A stretch of 64,000 nucleotides of DNA, from assembly GCF_023612255.1 (NCBI RefSeq), contig NZ_CP063231.1:4024501-4088500 (forward strand). The letters are read 5' to 3'. Position numbers and translations under genes: made by a program. The notes beneath the pieces were generated by a model that saw only the letters and a list, made by a program, of their open reading frames with translations, was not told the origin of the DNA and made no database searches. This document shows positions 50,273 through 59,159 of this stretch, piece after piece. Source of the stretch: Luteibacter flocculans. Lineage in GTDB: Bacteria > Pseudomonadota > Gammaproteobacteria > Xanthomonadales > Rhodanobacteraceae. Position 1 is the stretch's first letter; each line of letters begins with the position of its first letter.

Positions 50273-51340
50273 ATGACCAAGGCCGCCCCAGAGGAGAACC
50301 GTTCAGAACTGATCCTGTTCCGCTCGGACGATGCCCTGACGCGTATCCAGGTCCGGCTTGAAGGCGGAACCGTCTGGCTGACGCAAGCCCAGCTCGCAGA
50401 GCTGTTTCAGGTGACGGTGAAGACCATCAGCGAGCACCTGCAGAACATCTACGACGAGGGCGAGGTGGAACCTGAACGAACTATCCGGAAACTCCGGATA
50501 GTTCAGATCGAGGGCGAGCGGCAGGTACGCCGCCTTGTGGATCACTACCACCTGGATGCCATCCTGGCCGTCGGCTACCGCGTGCGGTCTGACCGGGGCA
50601 CCCAGTTCAGACAGTGGGCCACTGCCCGCTTGGGGGAGTACCTGGTGAAGGGTTTCGCTCTGGACGACGAACGCTTCAAGCGCAGTCCAGACGATGGCTA
50701 CTTCGAGGAGCTGCTGGCCAAGATCCGCGACATCCGCTCGTCGGAGAAGATGTTCTGGCGGAAGGTGCTGGACATCTACGCCACCAGCGTGGACTACAAC
50801 CCGTCTGTCGAGGCCAGCCAGAAGTTCTTCGCCACGGTGCAGAACAAGATGCACTGGGCCGCACACGGACACACCGCGGCGGAGTTGATCCGGGCGCGCG
50901 CCGATGCTGGCAAGCCCAACGTCGGCATGACCAACTGGGTAGGGGCCAAGCCGCGCAAAGCCGATGCGCTGATCGCCAAGAGCTACCTCGATGAGGAGGA
51001 GCTGCAGGCATTGAATCGCGTAGTCAACGCCTACCTGGAGTTCGCCGAGCTGCAGGCGATGAATCGCAAACCGATGACGATGGCCGAGTGGATCGCCAAG
51101 CTGGACGACTTCCTGCGCCTGAGCGAGCGGGACATTCTGACCCACGCCGGACGCATCAGCCACAACAAGGCGATGGAATTCGCCGAGCAACAGTTCGAGC
51201 AGTACCGCAGGCAACAACTGAACCAGCCCAGCCCGGTGGAGCGCGACTTCGAGGAAGCCACGCGCAAGCTGAAAACATTGGCGAAAACCCACACGAAGCC
51301 CGTGGGCCGCGGCAAGGGAAAGGACGACGGGAAATCATGA
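50273..51340 (+). CDS. RhuM-family protein
   Basis: 355 residues. The text matches RhuM/virulence-associated proteins found on Salmonella pathogenicity island 3 and many islands: WLTQAQLAELFQVTVKTISE near the N-terminus (a winged-helix-like part), YHLDAILAVGYRVRSDRGTQ, and FRQWATARLGEYLVKGF. The biochemical function is unknown. It is the first gene after tRNA-Ile2, in a stretch that looks acquired. A perfect 12-base-arm palindrome lies inside the gene at 50478-50504. Confidence 0.88.
   Translation: MTKAAPEENRSELILFRSDDALTRIQVRLEGGTVWLTQAQLAELFQVTVKTISEHLQNIYDEGEVEPERTIRKLRIVQIEGERQVRRLVDHYHLDAILAVGYRVRSDRGTQFRQWATARLGEYLVKGFALDDERFKRSPDDGYFEELLAKIRDIRSSEKMFWRKVLDIYATSVDYNPSVEASQKFFATVQNKMHWAAHGHTAAELIRARADAGKPNVGMTNWVGAKPRKADALIAKSYLDEEELQALNRVVNAYLEFAELQAMNRKPMTMAEWIAKLDDFLRLSERDILTHAGRISHNKAMEFAEQQFEQYRRQQLNQPSPVERDFEEATRKLKTLAKTHTKPVGRGKGKDDGKS
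50478..50504. repeat. Perfect palindrome inside the rhuM gene
   Basis: Arms GAACTATCCGGA / TCCGGATAGTTC with a three-base spacer AAC, within codons for TIRKLRIVQ. Could form a hairpin or be an internal binding site. Confidence 0.7.
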
Positions 51341-51440
51341 CGCGCGTGTCTTGAACCACGCCGCAAGCCGATCGCTAGCTAACCTCCGCCAGGCACTGGA
51401 CACCGACCCGGAAATGCTTGACCAAGGGCAGGACGTGCCA

Positions 51441-51630
51441 GCCACACACAGGCCGCCGCAGCATCCGCACCCTCGGCGACTATCGGGTAAGCCTCTGTCG
51501 CCTGCTCCACATAACGCGAAGTTCCACCTTCGATCCGAGGCAGAGATAATCGTTCTGATGTGTAGCCGCGAAGGTTAGTTCTTCGCTCATCGAGAATTGC
51601 CACCAGTTCTTGGCGAGACGCAGCCATAAT
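51441..51630 (-). pseudogene. Remnant of an X-Tfi-like immunity gene
   Basis: The 311-base stretch between rhuM (51340) and the next gene (51652) has no intact gene. On the minus strand, one frame reads ...TEAYPIVAEGADAAAACVWLARP, which parallels VEVYPLVAEGADASAACVHMVLVR at the end of the immunity protein at 55424-56023; the DNA matches closely over about 35 bases (GTCGCCGAGGG-GCGGATGC). The upstream half of the gene is missing or strongly diverged and no stop follows in the expected place, so a truncated relic is the best reading. Confidence 0.6.
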
Positions 51631-51651
51631 TGACTTCGACAAGGGAGTGCC

Positions 51652-52149
51652 ATGACGGATCGTCGCGTACTTAACGTGCTGTATGTACTTGTGGTTCTTG
51701 TTGTCATCAATCTTGGGGCGACGTTCTATTTCCAGCTTACCAAGACCCAGACGAATCCTGGCACCTCGCATAACGGGAATACAGATTCGACACTGATCTC
51801 TGCCAAGGACGCGACCGATTTTGCGCGAAGTGCGATAGACCTCTACAACGCCAAGAACACGCATGGCTTGTATCTGAAATTCGACGAGCTTGCGCGCCTG
51901 AAAATCACGGAAAAAGAGTTCAGTGACAAGATTTCCAAGGTCCAGGGAATGATGGGGCAAGTGCAGGATTTCGCTTACGCGAATGCGTCGATAGCGGGAA
52001 GGGAAGGTGACAGGACGTATCTTGTTCTTGAATACAGGACGCGTCTGGCGGGCGGCACTTTCAAGGCAGGCATCCTGAAGTTGACCGTCGCGATGAAGGA
52101 TGGGCATCCCAGTCTCTTCGGTTTCTATATGGCCGGCCAAGAGGAGTAA
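51652..52149 (+). CDS. Membrane-anchored small protein, unknown function
   Basis: 165 residues. Residues about 8-27 are a membrane anchor (VLYVLVVLVVINLGATFYF); the rest is a soluble domain with a helical part (ISAKDATDFARSAIDLYNAK) then beta strands (TYLVLEYRTRLAGGTF). It resembles NTF2-like or DUF4019-like export-side domains, not certain. Codon use is less GC-rich than the genome around it. First of four same-strand genes of similar style. Confidence 0.6.
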   Translation: MTDRRVLNVLYVLVVLVVINLGATFYFQLTKTQTNPGTSHNGNTDSTLISAKDATDFARSAIDLYNAKNTHGLYLKFDELARLKITEKEFSDKISKVQGMMGQVQDFAYANASIAGREGDRTYLVLEYRTRLAGGTFKAGILKLTVAMKDGHPSLFGFYMAGQEE

Positions 52150-52192
52150 GGTCACTTGATCAATACTCCCTGCTAATCCGATCAAGGATTCG

Positions 52193-52666
52193 ATGATGGT
52201 CATGCAGTCCGAGGTCATTGCGGCCGTAGACGAGGCCTTCGGCTCTCTACCAAAGCCCGAGCACTTCACGAACTACACGCATTGCGACGAGTGCGCGGAG
52301 CATGACCAGCTTCTGAGCAATCGCAATCGGGAGACGCTCACGTTTTCGGATGTCGGAAATCCAGGCTGGGACCCCATGTGCTTTTCAAGCCCCGACGGCG
52401 TGGCGTTCTACATGCCGTCGCTTGCTCGATTGGCGTTTGCCGACCCGCCTTGCGGGTATGACTGGTATGGCTATCAACTGCTATTTCATCTCCATCACGG
52501 CGGGTTAGACAACAAGCTTTACACGTACTGCAATGCTGCACAGAAAGCTGCAGTTGCCGTTCTTATCGGTGCGATGACTGAGCTGAAACGCGCTGAAATC
52601 GAAGTCGCAGGCAGTGAAGATGAGTTTCTTCGGGCTCACCAGATGTGGGGGTACGGAAGAGCTTGA
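52193..52666 (+). CDS. Hypothetical cytosolic protein with HCxxC...H motif
   Basis: 157 residues, no signal or membrane helix. Near the N-terminus THCDECAEH could bind zinc. The middle segment DGVAFYMPSLARLAFADPP is notable. It recalls small proteins encoded beside toxins (DUF6714-like), which is uncertain. The next frame starts near its end. ATG 52193 or 52196 and 52202 are all possible; no strong ribosome site decides. Confidence 0.55.
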   Translation: MMVMQSEVIAAVDEAFGSLPKPEHFTNYTHCDECAEHDQLLSNRNRETLTFSDVGNPGWDPMCFSSPDGVAFYMPSLARLAFADPPCGYDWYGYQLLFHLHHGGLDNKLYTYCNAAQKAAVAVLIGAMTELKRAEIEVAGSEDEFLRAHQMWGYGRA

Positions 52667-52710
52667 GTATCGATAAACTCCCTGCAACAGGGGCGATGGG
52701 TGAACGACTA

Positions 52711-53262
52711 ATGGTGCGGACGTTTTGGTGTGTTGCGCTTTTTTGCCTGGGCTTTTTTCCCGCATATGGGCACTGCGAACAACCGGCTCGGGTGACGGCT
52801 TGCCAGCTACTTGCGGAGCCGGAACGCTACGACCACGCGTTGGTTGAGGTTTCAGGCGATGTGAGCCATGGTTTCGAGGACTTCACCATCGACTCCCATC
52901 GATGTGCCAACTCAAGCCTCAGCACGGGTTTATGGCTTGAGTACGGAGGAACAAGGGCATCCGGCACCATGTATTGCTGCGGCGTTACAGCGGACCGAAC
53001 GAGGTCAGAGCCCCTCACCGTGGATGGGGTTGTGACGGGTCTAAGAGACGACTCGATCTTTCGTGACTTCGACCAAATCATCCATAACAAACCCTATGCG
53101 CAGGCCAGAGCAACGCTAGTTGGTCGTTTTTTCGCTGGAAAGCCTCAAAAATCGTGGGGTGGCAAGTGGGCGGGTTATGGTCACTTTGGCATGTTCACGC
53201 TACTGGTCATTGAGCAGGTTCTATCCGTCGCTCCTCTGCCAGATCTCGTTGCTCGCTCGTAA
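52711..53262 (+). CDS. Secreted hypothetical protein
   Basis: About 183 residues from ATG 52711 (MVRTFWCVALFCLGFFPAYG), a signal peptide; ATG 52696 is an alternative. The mature part opens with VTACQLLAEPERYDHALVEV, SGDVSHGFEDFTI, a pattern seen in exported proteins with an OB-like beta domain. Several Cys suggest disulfides. Function unknown. Same strand and similar base composition as its neighbours. Confidence 0.6.
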   Translation: MVRTFWCVALFCLGFFPAYGHCEQPARVTACQLLAEPERYDHALVEVSGDVSHGFEDFTIDSHRCANSSLSTGLWLEYGGTRASGTMYCCGVTADRTRSEPLTVDGVVTGLRDDSIFRDFDQIIHNKPYAQARATLVGRFFAGKPQKSWGGKWAGYGHFGMFTLLVIEQVLSVAPLPDLVARS

Positions 53263-53300
53263 GTCGCCCTTAGTTCGGGAAAAACTTCTCAGGAGGATGA

Positions 53301-53789
53301 GTGAGCCCATTCAAACGACTTGCCTTACCCGGTCTTGTGATGGCGATGGGCGCGATATCACCTGCCTCTTACGGCTCGTGCTGGGAATCAGGTGCAGGGC
53401 CGACCGCCATCTATCGAAATCCGACGGTTGCTGCCGAGTTCAAGGGTGCGGCGGCGGTCATCACGGGGCGAGTCACAGCTGCTCGTAATATCTCCGAACC
53501 AGACGATCCGGAGGGCTACGCCTGGACGATTTATTCGGTCCAGGTATTGGAAACCTTCAAAGGTCCGCCGCAGCAGACGATCCAACTGTTGTCGGAAAAC
53601 ACAACGGCCAGGTTTCCCATGGATACCGGGAAGACCTATCTCCTCTTCTTAACCCGATCTTCAATGATCGAGATGGCTGGGAAAGAACGCCTTCCTGCGA
53701 ACTTTGTAGACAACTGCGGAAACTCTGCCGTCGAAGAGGATGCACAGCCTTTGATCAAGAAGGTGCGGCATTTGTCGAACTCTCAGTAA
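53301..53789 (+). CDS. Secreted NTR/TIMP-like hypothetical protein
   Basis: 162 residues, GTG start with AGGAGG upstream. A signal peptide ends around ASYGS. The remainder (VITGRVTAARNI, YSVQVLETFKGPP, TYLLFLTR, NCGNS) has the pattern of netrin/TIMP-like OB-fold domains, where a Cys after the signal and a late NCG are typical. Function unknown. Last of the four plus-strand genes; convergent with the effector gene, with 195 empty bases between. Confidence 0.6.
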   Translation: MSPFKRLALPGLVMAMGAISPASYGSCWESGAGPTAIYRNPTVAAEFKGAAAVITGRVTAARNISEPDDPEGYAWTIYSVQVLETFKGPPQQTIQLLSENTTARFPMDTGKTYLLFLTRSSMIEMAGKERLPANFVDNCGNSAVEEDAQPLIKKVRHLSNSQ

Positions 53790-53984
53790 GGTTCGTTTCC
53801 CACACGTGACCTGCGGACAAAAACTGCGACCAATCCGCCGGTGAATTCGATACAGCATCGAAAGACGCGCTCATCATGAACAAAATGGCGGCCGATAGCG
53901 GTTCGGCAGTCGTGCATAGGCACCCGACGCAGACGCTGGGTCACCACGGTTATTGACGGATGGTGCAGAGCCCCATACGCCCGG

Positions 53985-55412
53985 TCAGGGACCGGGCATA
54001 GAGTGCGACATGGCCTGGGCCTGCTGCGCGACTTGGTGCTGCGATGCCGCCTGCTGTTGTGTGCCCAACTGTTGGGCCGCTTGGTGCGCGTGCTCTGCAA
54101 CAGACTGCCAGGCGAGACTGCTTTGCTCGATCGGTGTGTTGACAGCCTGCTGCGTGAATGTTTCTGCGATGCGCTTGTGCGGTGAATCCAACTGACCTTC
54201 AACGGCGTACGCTTTCGACGCATCCGCGTTAAGCACCACGTGATCGACTGACTTCAGGCCCTGCTCGCGTGCCGCGACGGTCAGCGCGCCGGCAAGGTTT
54301 TCGCTCTGCAGATCAGGAGTCCTGCCGTGCTGCGCATCAAGTCTATGCACGGCGCCCTGCGTTTGCTTGAACAGCGCGTGGTCGGGGTGATCCACATCAT
54401 CCAATGTAACGGGCGCCGAACCGGGCACCACCGGCCGATAAACGTGCGAGGTAGCCGAGTCGCGGAAGTTTCGCGGCGTCGGCGGCTGAGTGCTGGTGTC
54501 GAGATACGGCATGGCGTTACGGTTCGCACCGAGGTCAATGCCGTTCTGCGCCATGATGTTGGGATCAAGGTGCAGCGACTTGAGATCAAGCGCCATGGGC
54601 ACCTGCCCACCCCCGTAATGGCGCTCGTATTGAACGGCCACGCCCACTGCCCAGGCGCCGTAGTAATTCGCATACGACGAGTTACCGTTATGCCCGAGCG
54701 TCGATGACCGGTCGAAGTAATTTTTGCCCATGCCCTCGATGTTGCCCGGTGTGACGGGCATGGTCAGGTCGGCGTTCACGGTGAGATTGGAACGCATGCT
54801 GTAAGTCGCGGGGAACTGGGTGCGATCGACGTGAATGAAGTCGTCCATGCGTCCAGGGTTGCGCTTGTAGATGTCTTCGAGTGTGGGCGCGGGCGCATGG
54901 CTCTTCTGTGCCTCGAGACGCGCGGCGCTGACCGTTGCGTTCCATCCAGAGATCTCCGCACCGGCTTCGTCACGGCGGCTCGCGGCGATCACATCGCCCA
55001 CGGGCTTCGTGTAGTCGTGTGGCGTCGTCTTTGATTGCGCCACGGCCTGCAGGTCGTGGGTGAACTGTGTATTGGCCTTCGCGATATCGGCCGCGTTGAA
55101 CCCGTGCTGCAATTCATGACCAAGTACAAACGTTGCCTCCGACGCGTCGTACTTGCCGCCAGCCGGTGTCGAAAGGCTGGTGAGCGGCAGGCGCATCTCG
55201 TGCGCACTGGCGTTGTACTCACCACCGGCGTGCGGGTTGTTCAAAGCGACAATACGCTGCAGATGGCCTGCATCGACGGCACGGTTGACCTCATCAACCA
55301 GGGCTGGCGAGGCATTGATCGTGTCGGTCAGGTTCTTCAGTTGGTCCGGGGTGACGCCAGGTTCTTTCCCGAATGTCTGGAGGACCGCTTCGGCTTTCGC
55401 ATTCAGTGGCAT
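53985..55412 (-). CDS. Type IV secretion antibacterial effector (X-Tfe) with HExxH domain and C-terminal XVIPCD
   Basis: 475 residues from ATG 55412 (AGGGG upstream). No signal peptide. Residues about 1-330 hold a metallopeptidase-like domain with HELQH at 99-103 and a possible third ligand in RDEAGAEISGW (about 148-156). Residues about 338-475 match the Xanthomonas VirD4-interacting domain: DHPDHALFKQTQGAVHRLDA, QHGRTPDLQSENLAGAL, GLKSVDHVVLNADASKAYAV and the Gln-rich tail (AAQQLGTQQQAASQHQ). This domain targets toxins to the bacteria-killing X-T4SS. Encoded 11 bases after the lipoprotein gene. The peptidase activity is inferred from HExxH only. Confidence 0.85.
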   Translation of the reverse strand: MPLNAKAEAVLQTFGKEPGVTPDQLKNLTDTINASPALVDEVNRAVDAGHLQRIVALNNPHAGGEYNASAHEMRLPLTSLSTPAGGKYDASEATFVLGHELQHGFNAADIAKANTQFTHDLQAVAQSKTTPHDYTKPVGDVIAASRRDEAGAEISGWNATVSAARLEAQKSHAPAPTLEDIYKRNPGRMDDFIHVDRTQFPATYSMRSNLTVNADLTMPVTPGNIEGMGKNYFDRSSTLGHNGNSSYANYYGAWAVGVAVQYERHYGGGQVPMALDLKSLHLDPNIMAQNGIDLGANRNAMPYLDTSTQPPTPRNFRDSATSHVYRPVVPGSAPVTLDDVDHPDHALFKQTQGAVHRLDAQHGRTPDLQSENLAGALTVAAREQGLKSVDHVVLNADASKAYAVEGQLDSPHKRIAETFTQQAVNTPIEQSSLAWQSVAEHAHQAAQQLGTQQQAASQHQVAQQAQAMSHSMPGP

Positions 55413-55423
55413 GACCGGCCCCT

Positions 55424-56023
55424 TTAGCGCACGAGTACCATGTGCACGCATGCCGCCGAGGCATCCGCGCCCTCGGCGACCAAGGGGTAGACCTCAACAT
55501 GCTGTCCAGGGCGGTCGAAGGCATCATAGGTCCAGCGACCATGCTCGCCGTGCGCACTCTGGCGTTTGAAGCCCATACGCTCCAGTTGCTGCGTGAAGTG
55601 ACCGAAGTCAGGTGTGCATATCGGCGTCGCGGGCGGGCGATCTTCGCCGACCGGGGAAAAGATCAGGTCGACGCGCGGCCCCATCGCACCTATTTGCTGC
55701 CGCTCGACGCTGAAAGCCCAGCCATCGCTCAGAGGCTGTGCGTAACCGTAATGGTCCGTACTGAGGCGCTTGATCGGAAGCCCCAGGCGCTCACCCATGG
55801 CTTCCGGCGTGAGTTCGGCCACCGATGGCGTCGCGCGGATCAGTTCCAGCATGCCGTGCATGACCTGCTCGGCGGTGACATGGGCAGCGGGCGCGTTCAT
55901 GCGTGGTGTCTCCTTCGCTTCGGTAGCGAACGTTAACGGGGCCGAGCAGGCCATTAAGATGGCAAGGGCCAACCGAACTGGATGGCCGGGGAAACCGGGG
56001 TGACGCAAGCGTTGCCGGGGCAT
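55424..56023 (-). CDS. Probable immunity lipoprotein (X-Tfi) of the T4SS effector
   Basis: 199 residues from ATG 56023 (GAAGGAG five bases upstream). N-terminal signal with a lipobox-like site LMAC (VRLALAILMACSAP), giving a periplasm-facing lipoprotein. The mature part (VTAEQVMHGMLELIRATPSV, DGWAFSVERQQIGAMG, HVEVYPLVAEGADASAACVH) is not one I can name. Cognate immunity proteins of X-T4SS effectors are usually periplasmic lipoproteins encoded directly upstream of the effector, as here (11-bp gap). A relic of a similar gene lies at 51441-51630. Confidence 0.75.
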   Translation of the reverse strand: MPRQRLRHPGFPGHPVRLALAILMACSAPLTFATEAKETPRMNAPAAHVTAEQVMHGMLELIRATPSVAELTPEAMGERLGLPIKRLSTDHYGYAQPLSDGWAFSVERQQIGAMGPRVDLIFSPVGEDRPPATPICTPDFGHFTQQLERMGFKRQSAHGEHGRWTYDAFDRPGQHVEVYPLVAEGADASAACVHMVLVR

Positions 56024-56223
56024 CGCGACTCCTTCCATGGCCGCTAGGGCGCGGCCCGCATTAAGGTAGCAAAAGGCCCAACGCGATTCCGGCACGATGT
56101 CTCGGTTCGTTCAGCCGAGCCACACCCCCTGCGACACGTTGCCATACCACCAAGGTCGCATGTGCCATGCTGCGGGGCCGGTGAGAAAATGGCCGGTCAT
56201 CCTTTGTAGCCTCGACGCCAGCC

Positions 56224-57738
56224 ATGTCTTCCGATCGCATCCGCTCCTCCCTCCTGCGCGACCGCGTGGTCAGCGCGGAGGCTGCCGCCGCCTTCATCCA
56301 GCCCGGCGAGACCGTGGCCATGAGCGGGTTCACGGGGTCGGGTTACCCGAAGGCCGTGCCGCTGGCGTTGGCGCGTCGTATCGAGGATGCGCATGTGGCC
56401 GGGCAGGACTTCCGCATCCGGCTCATGACTGGCGCCTCTACGGCGCCGGAGCTCGACGGCGCGCTGGCGAAGGCTGACGGCATCGCATTGCGCATGCCGT
56501 TCCAGACCGATCCGGATGCCCGCCAGCGAATCAACGCGGGCACGCTCGATTACATCGACATCCACCTGAGTCACGTGGCGCAGCACGTGTGGTTCGGTTT
56601 CTATGGCGACATCGATACCGCTGTGGTTGAGGTAGCTGGCATTCGTGAGGACGGCTCGCTGATTCCGTCCACGTCCATCGGCAACAACAAGACGTGGCTG
56701 GACCTGGCGAAGAAGGTGATCATCGAAGTCAACGACTGGCAGCCGGAAGGCATCGATGGCATGCATGACGTGTACTACGGCACGGCCCTGCCCCCGCATC
56801 GCAAGCCGATTCCGTTGCTGCATGCGGATGACCGCATTGGCGAGACGTCGTTGCGCGTGGACCCCGACAAGGTCGTGGCCGTCGTGCGTACGAACGGTCC
56901 CGACCGCAACAGCCCCTTCTCGCCTTCGGATGACACGAGCAAGCGCATCGCCGCGCACCTGATCGAGTTCCTGCAGCACGAGGTGAAGAAGGGTCGCTTA
57001 CCGGCGAACCTGCTGCCGTTGCAGTCGGGCGTGGGCAATATCCCCAACGCTGTGCTAGCGGGACTTTCCGAGAGCGGCTTCCGCGACCTGGCCGCATTCA
57101 CCGAAGTGATCCAGGACGGCATGCTCGACATGCTGCGCGACGGAGTGTTGCGCGTGGCCTCATGCACGGGCTTTGCCCTTAGCCCGGCCGCGAATGAGGA
57201 GTTCAAGCGGAATATCGATTTCTATCGCGAGCGGATCATCATGCGCACGCAAGAGATATCGAATCACCCGGAACTGGTGCGCCGACTTGGCTGCATCGCC
57301 ATGAATGGAATGATCGAGGCCGATCTGTACGGCAACGTGAACTCCACGCACGTGATGGGCAGCAAGATCATGAATGGCATCGGCGGTTCCGGCGACTTCG
57401 CGCGCAACAGCTTCCTGTCGATCTTCCTGAGCCCAAGCACCGCGAAGAACGGCAGCATCTCCGCGCTGGTACCGATGGTTAGCCACGTCGACCACACGGA
57501 ACACGACGTATCGATCATCGTGACCGAGCACGGCTTGGCCGACCTGCGCGCCCTGCCGCCGCGGCATCGTGCCCGGCAGATCCTGGATCACTGCGTGGAC
57601 CCGTCGTATCGACCGCAGCTCGAGGATTATTTCGAGCGGGCTTCGCGGGCGAGCTTCGGCAAGCACACGCCGCATCTGCTGCCGGAAGCGCTGTCGTGGC
57701 ATCAGCGCTGGCTGGATACGGGGTCGATGCGCGCCTGA
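56224..57738 (+). CDS. Succinate:acetate-type CoA transferase (acetyl-CoA hydrolase family)
   Basis: 504 residues, the length of the AarC/Cat1 class. Motifs include SGFTGSGYPKAVPLALARRI, QSGVGNIPNAVLAGL and GMIEADLYGNVNSTHVMGSK with the catalytic Glu. It moves CoA between acetate and a dicarboxylate, possibly balancing acetate and the TCA cycle. Stands alone, divergent from the immunity/effector pair. Confidence 0.9.
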   Translation: MSSDRIRSSLLRDRVVSAEAAAAFIQPGETVAMSGFTGSGYPKAVPLALARRIEDAHVAGQDFRIRLMTGASTAPELDGALAKADGIALRMPFQTDPDARQRINAGTLDYIDIHLSHVAQHVWFGFYGDIDTAVVEVAGIREDGSLIPSTSIGNNKTWLDLAKKVIIEVNDWQPEGIDGMHDVYYGTALPPHRKPIPLLHADDRIGETSLRVDPDKVVAVVRTNGPDRNSPFSPSDDTSKRIAAHLIEFLQHEVKKGRLPANLLPLQSGVGNIPNAVLAGLSESGFRDLAAFTEVIQDGMLDMLRDGVLRVASCTGFALSPAANEEFKRNIDFYRERIIMRTQEISNHPELVRRLGCIAMNGMIEADLYGNVNSTHVMGSKIMNGIGGSGDFARNSFLSIFLSPSTAKNGSISALVPMVSHVDHTEHDVSIIVTEHGLADLRALPPRHRARQILDHCVDPSYRPQLEDYFERASRASFGKHTPHLLPEALSWHQRWLDTGSMRA

Positions 57739-57879
57739 AGGCGCGCCGCTCCGCATCGAAGAAGCACGTTTGAAATCGGATCGCCCCGCGCCATTACCGC
57801 AACGCCATGCCTTGATGGCTCGAATCGAAGCGCTAGCGATGAGCCATCCGCTGACTCAAAACGCACGCGCCGAATGCAT

Positions 57880-59064
57880 TCAATCCCCAGCACCAACAAC
57901 ACGATTGCGTCCCGCCTGCTTGGCCGCATAAAGCGCCTGGTCGGCCGCGACCACGACGTCGCGCCAGCTCTGTTCTTTCCCCGTGGACAGGCAGTAGCCG
58001 ATGCTGACCGTGCAATGCAGCGTTTCGCCGGATGGCAGGGTGATCGTTTTCTTTTCCACGGCCTGCCGTAATCGCTCTGCCGCTTCGTTCGCCGCCGACG
58101 CTTCTGCGTCATGCAGCAAAACCATGAACTCCTCGCCGCCCACGCGGGCCAGGATGTCCTTCTCGCGGATATGCCGGCTCAACGTGTTGGCGATCGCAAT
58201 AAGCACATGATCGCCTCCTTCGTGACCCCACCGGTCATTGATCGACTTGAAATGATCCACGTCGATCATGAGCGCAGCCACGGGGGCGCCGCGTGCGTGG
58301 GATGCCGCGATTCGGCCCTGCCCTTCCTCCCACATCACGCGTCGATTGGCGACGCCGGTCAACGGGTCCTGGCTGGCGTGCCGGATCAGTTCCGCGTCCA
58401 GCTTGCGCGTCAGCATCCACAGCAGGGCCGGCGTAATCACCCAGGTGAGAACGATGCGCGAGAGCAGCCCGAAAGTCGACGTGGGGTCCTTCCCCGCGAA
58501 TTCGGCCGGCTGGGCGATCCACCATCCGATCCGCACCAGCAGCATCGCTGCCCAGAGAAAATGGAATATCGCCGCCAGTCGCGCGACGGGACGTTGCGCC
58601 TCGTCCTTGCATTGCCAGAACGCGGCGCCGGTGGCGACGGTGAGCAGGGCGGTCAGCGCGCCGCCCAGGATGACCATGTGGCGAAGGTTCTCTCCCTCAA
58701 CCAGCACCAGGCCGGCTTCGGTCAGCGCGATCATGACCACCGGCACCAGCACCCACAGTCGGCGTCGGGACCGTTCCAGATACAGGTTGGCCGCTAGCAG
58801 CGCCAGCACGGCACCCGCATCGATCGAGAGGTTCCCGATCAATTGCAGGCCTGGAAAGATGACGTGGAACGCGGGCAGGAAGAGCAATCCGAAGCCGGTC
58901 GCAAACGCCGCGTAGCTCATGCCCCACCACAGCACGCCGGGCTGACGTTTGACCCTTGGGTGGCCGAGGTACAAGGCAAAGAAGAGTGCCGACGCCAGAG
59001 CCGCCAACAACGCATTCACCAGCAGCAGCGTGCCCGCATGCACCAAGCCAGCGATCCACTCCAT
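57880..59064 (-). CDS. Membrane diguanylate cyclase (GGDEF)
   Basis: 394 residues: six to seven N-terminal membrane helices (about 1-215), then a GGDEF domain from about 225 (DPLTGVANRRVMWEEGQGR; LMIDVDHFKSINDRWGHEGG). The active site is GGEEF and the inhibitory RxxD site is intact (REKD five residues before it). No EAL domain. Makes cyclic di-GMP with product inhibition. The signal is unknown; neighbours give no hint. Confidence 0.94.
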   Translation of the reverse strand: MEWIAGLVHAGTLLLVNALLAALASALFFALYLGHPRVKRQPGVLWWGMSYAAFATGFGLLFLPAFHVIFPGLQLIGNLSIDAGAVLALLAANLYLERSRRRLWVLVPVVMIALTEAGLVLVEGENLRHMVILGGALTALLTVATGAAFWQCKDEAQRPVARLAAIFHFLWAAMLLVRIGWWIAQPAEFAGKDPTSTFGLLSRIVLTWVITPALLWMLTRKLDAELIRHASQDPLTGVANRRVMWEEGQGRIAASHARGAPVAALMIDVDHFKSINDRWGHEGGDHVLIAIANTLSRHIREKDILARVGGEEFMVLLHDAEASAANEAAERLRQAVEKKTITLPSGETLHCTVSIGYCLSTGKEQSWRDVVVAADQALYAAKQAGRNRVVGAGD

Positions 59065-59159
59065 GCTCTCTCCGATGACGATGGTGCCGACGTCTGCCGC
59101 TCTTTGCAGCCAGTCGGTTTGAAACCGTGGTTACCCGGCCGCCTTCGGCTTAGCCGCCC

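Noticed and set aside
51379-52269. 296-residue minus-strand frame across the 51652-52149 gene
   Set aside because: The plus-strand gene has a membrane helix, plausible start and composition; only the last part of the minus frame is meaningful, as an immunity relic.
53783-54223. Small minus-strand frame after the effector gene
   Set aside because: Overlaps the effector 3' end in another frame; no ribosome site or resemblance. The 53790-53984 gap holds nothing I can support.
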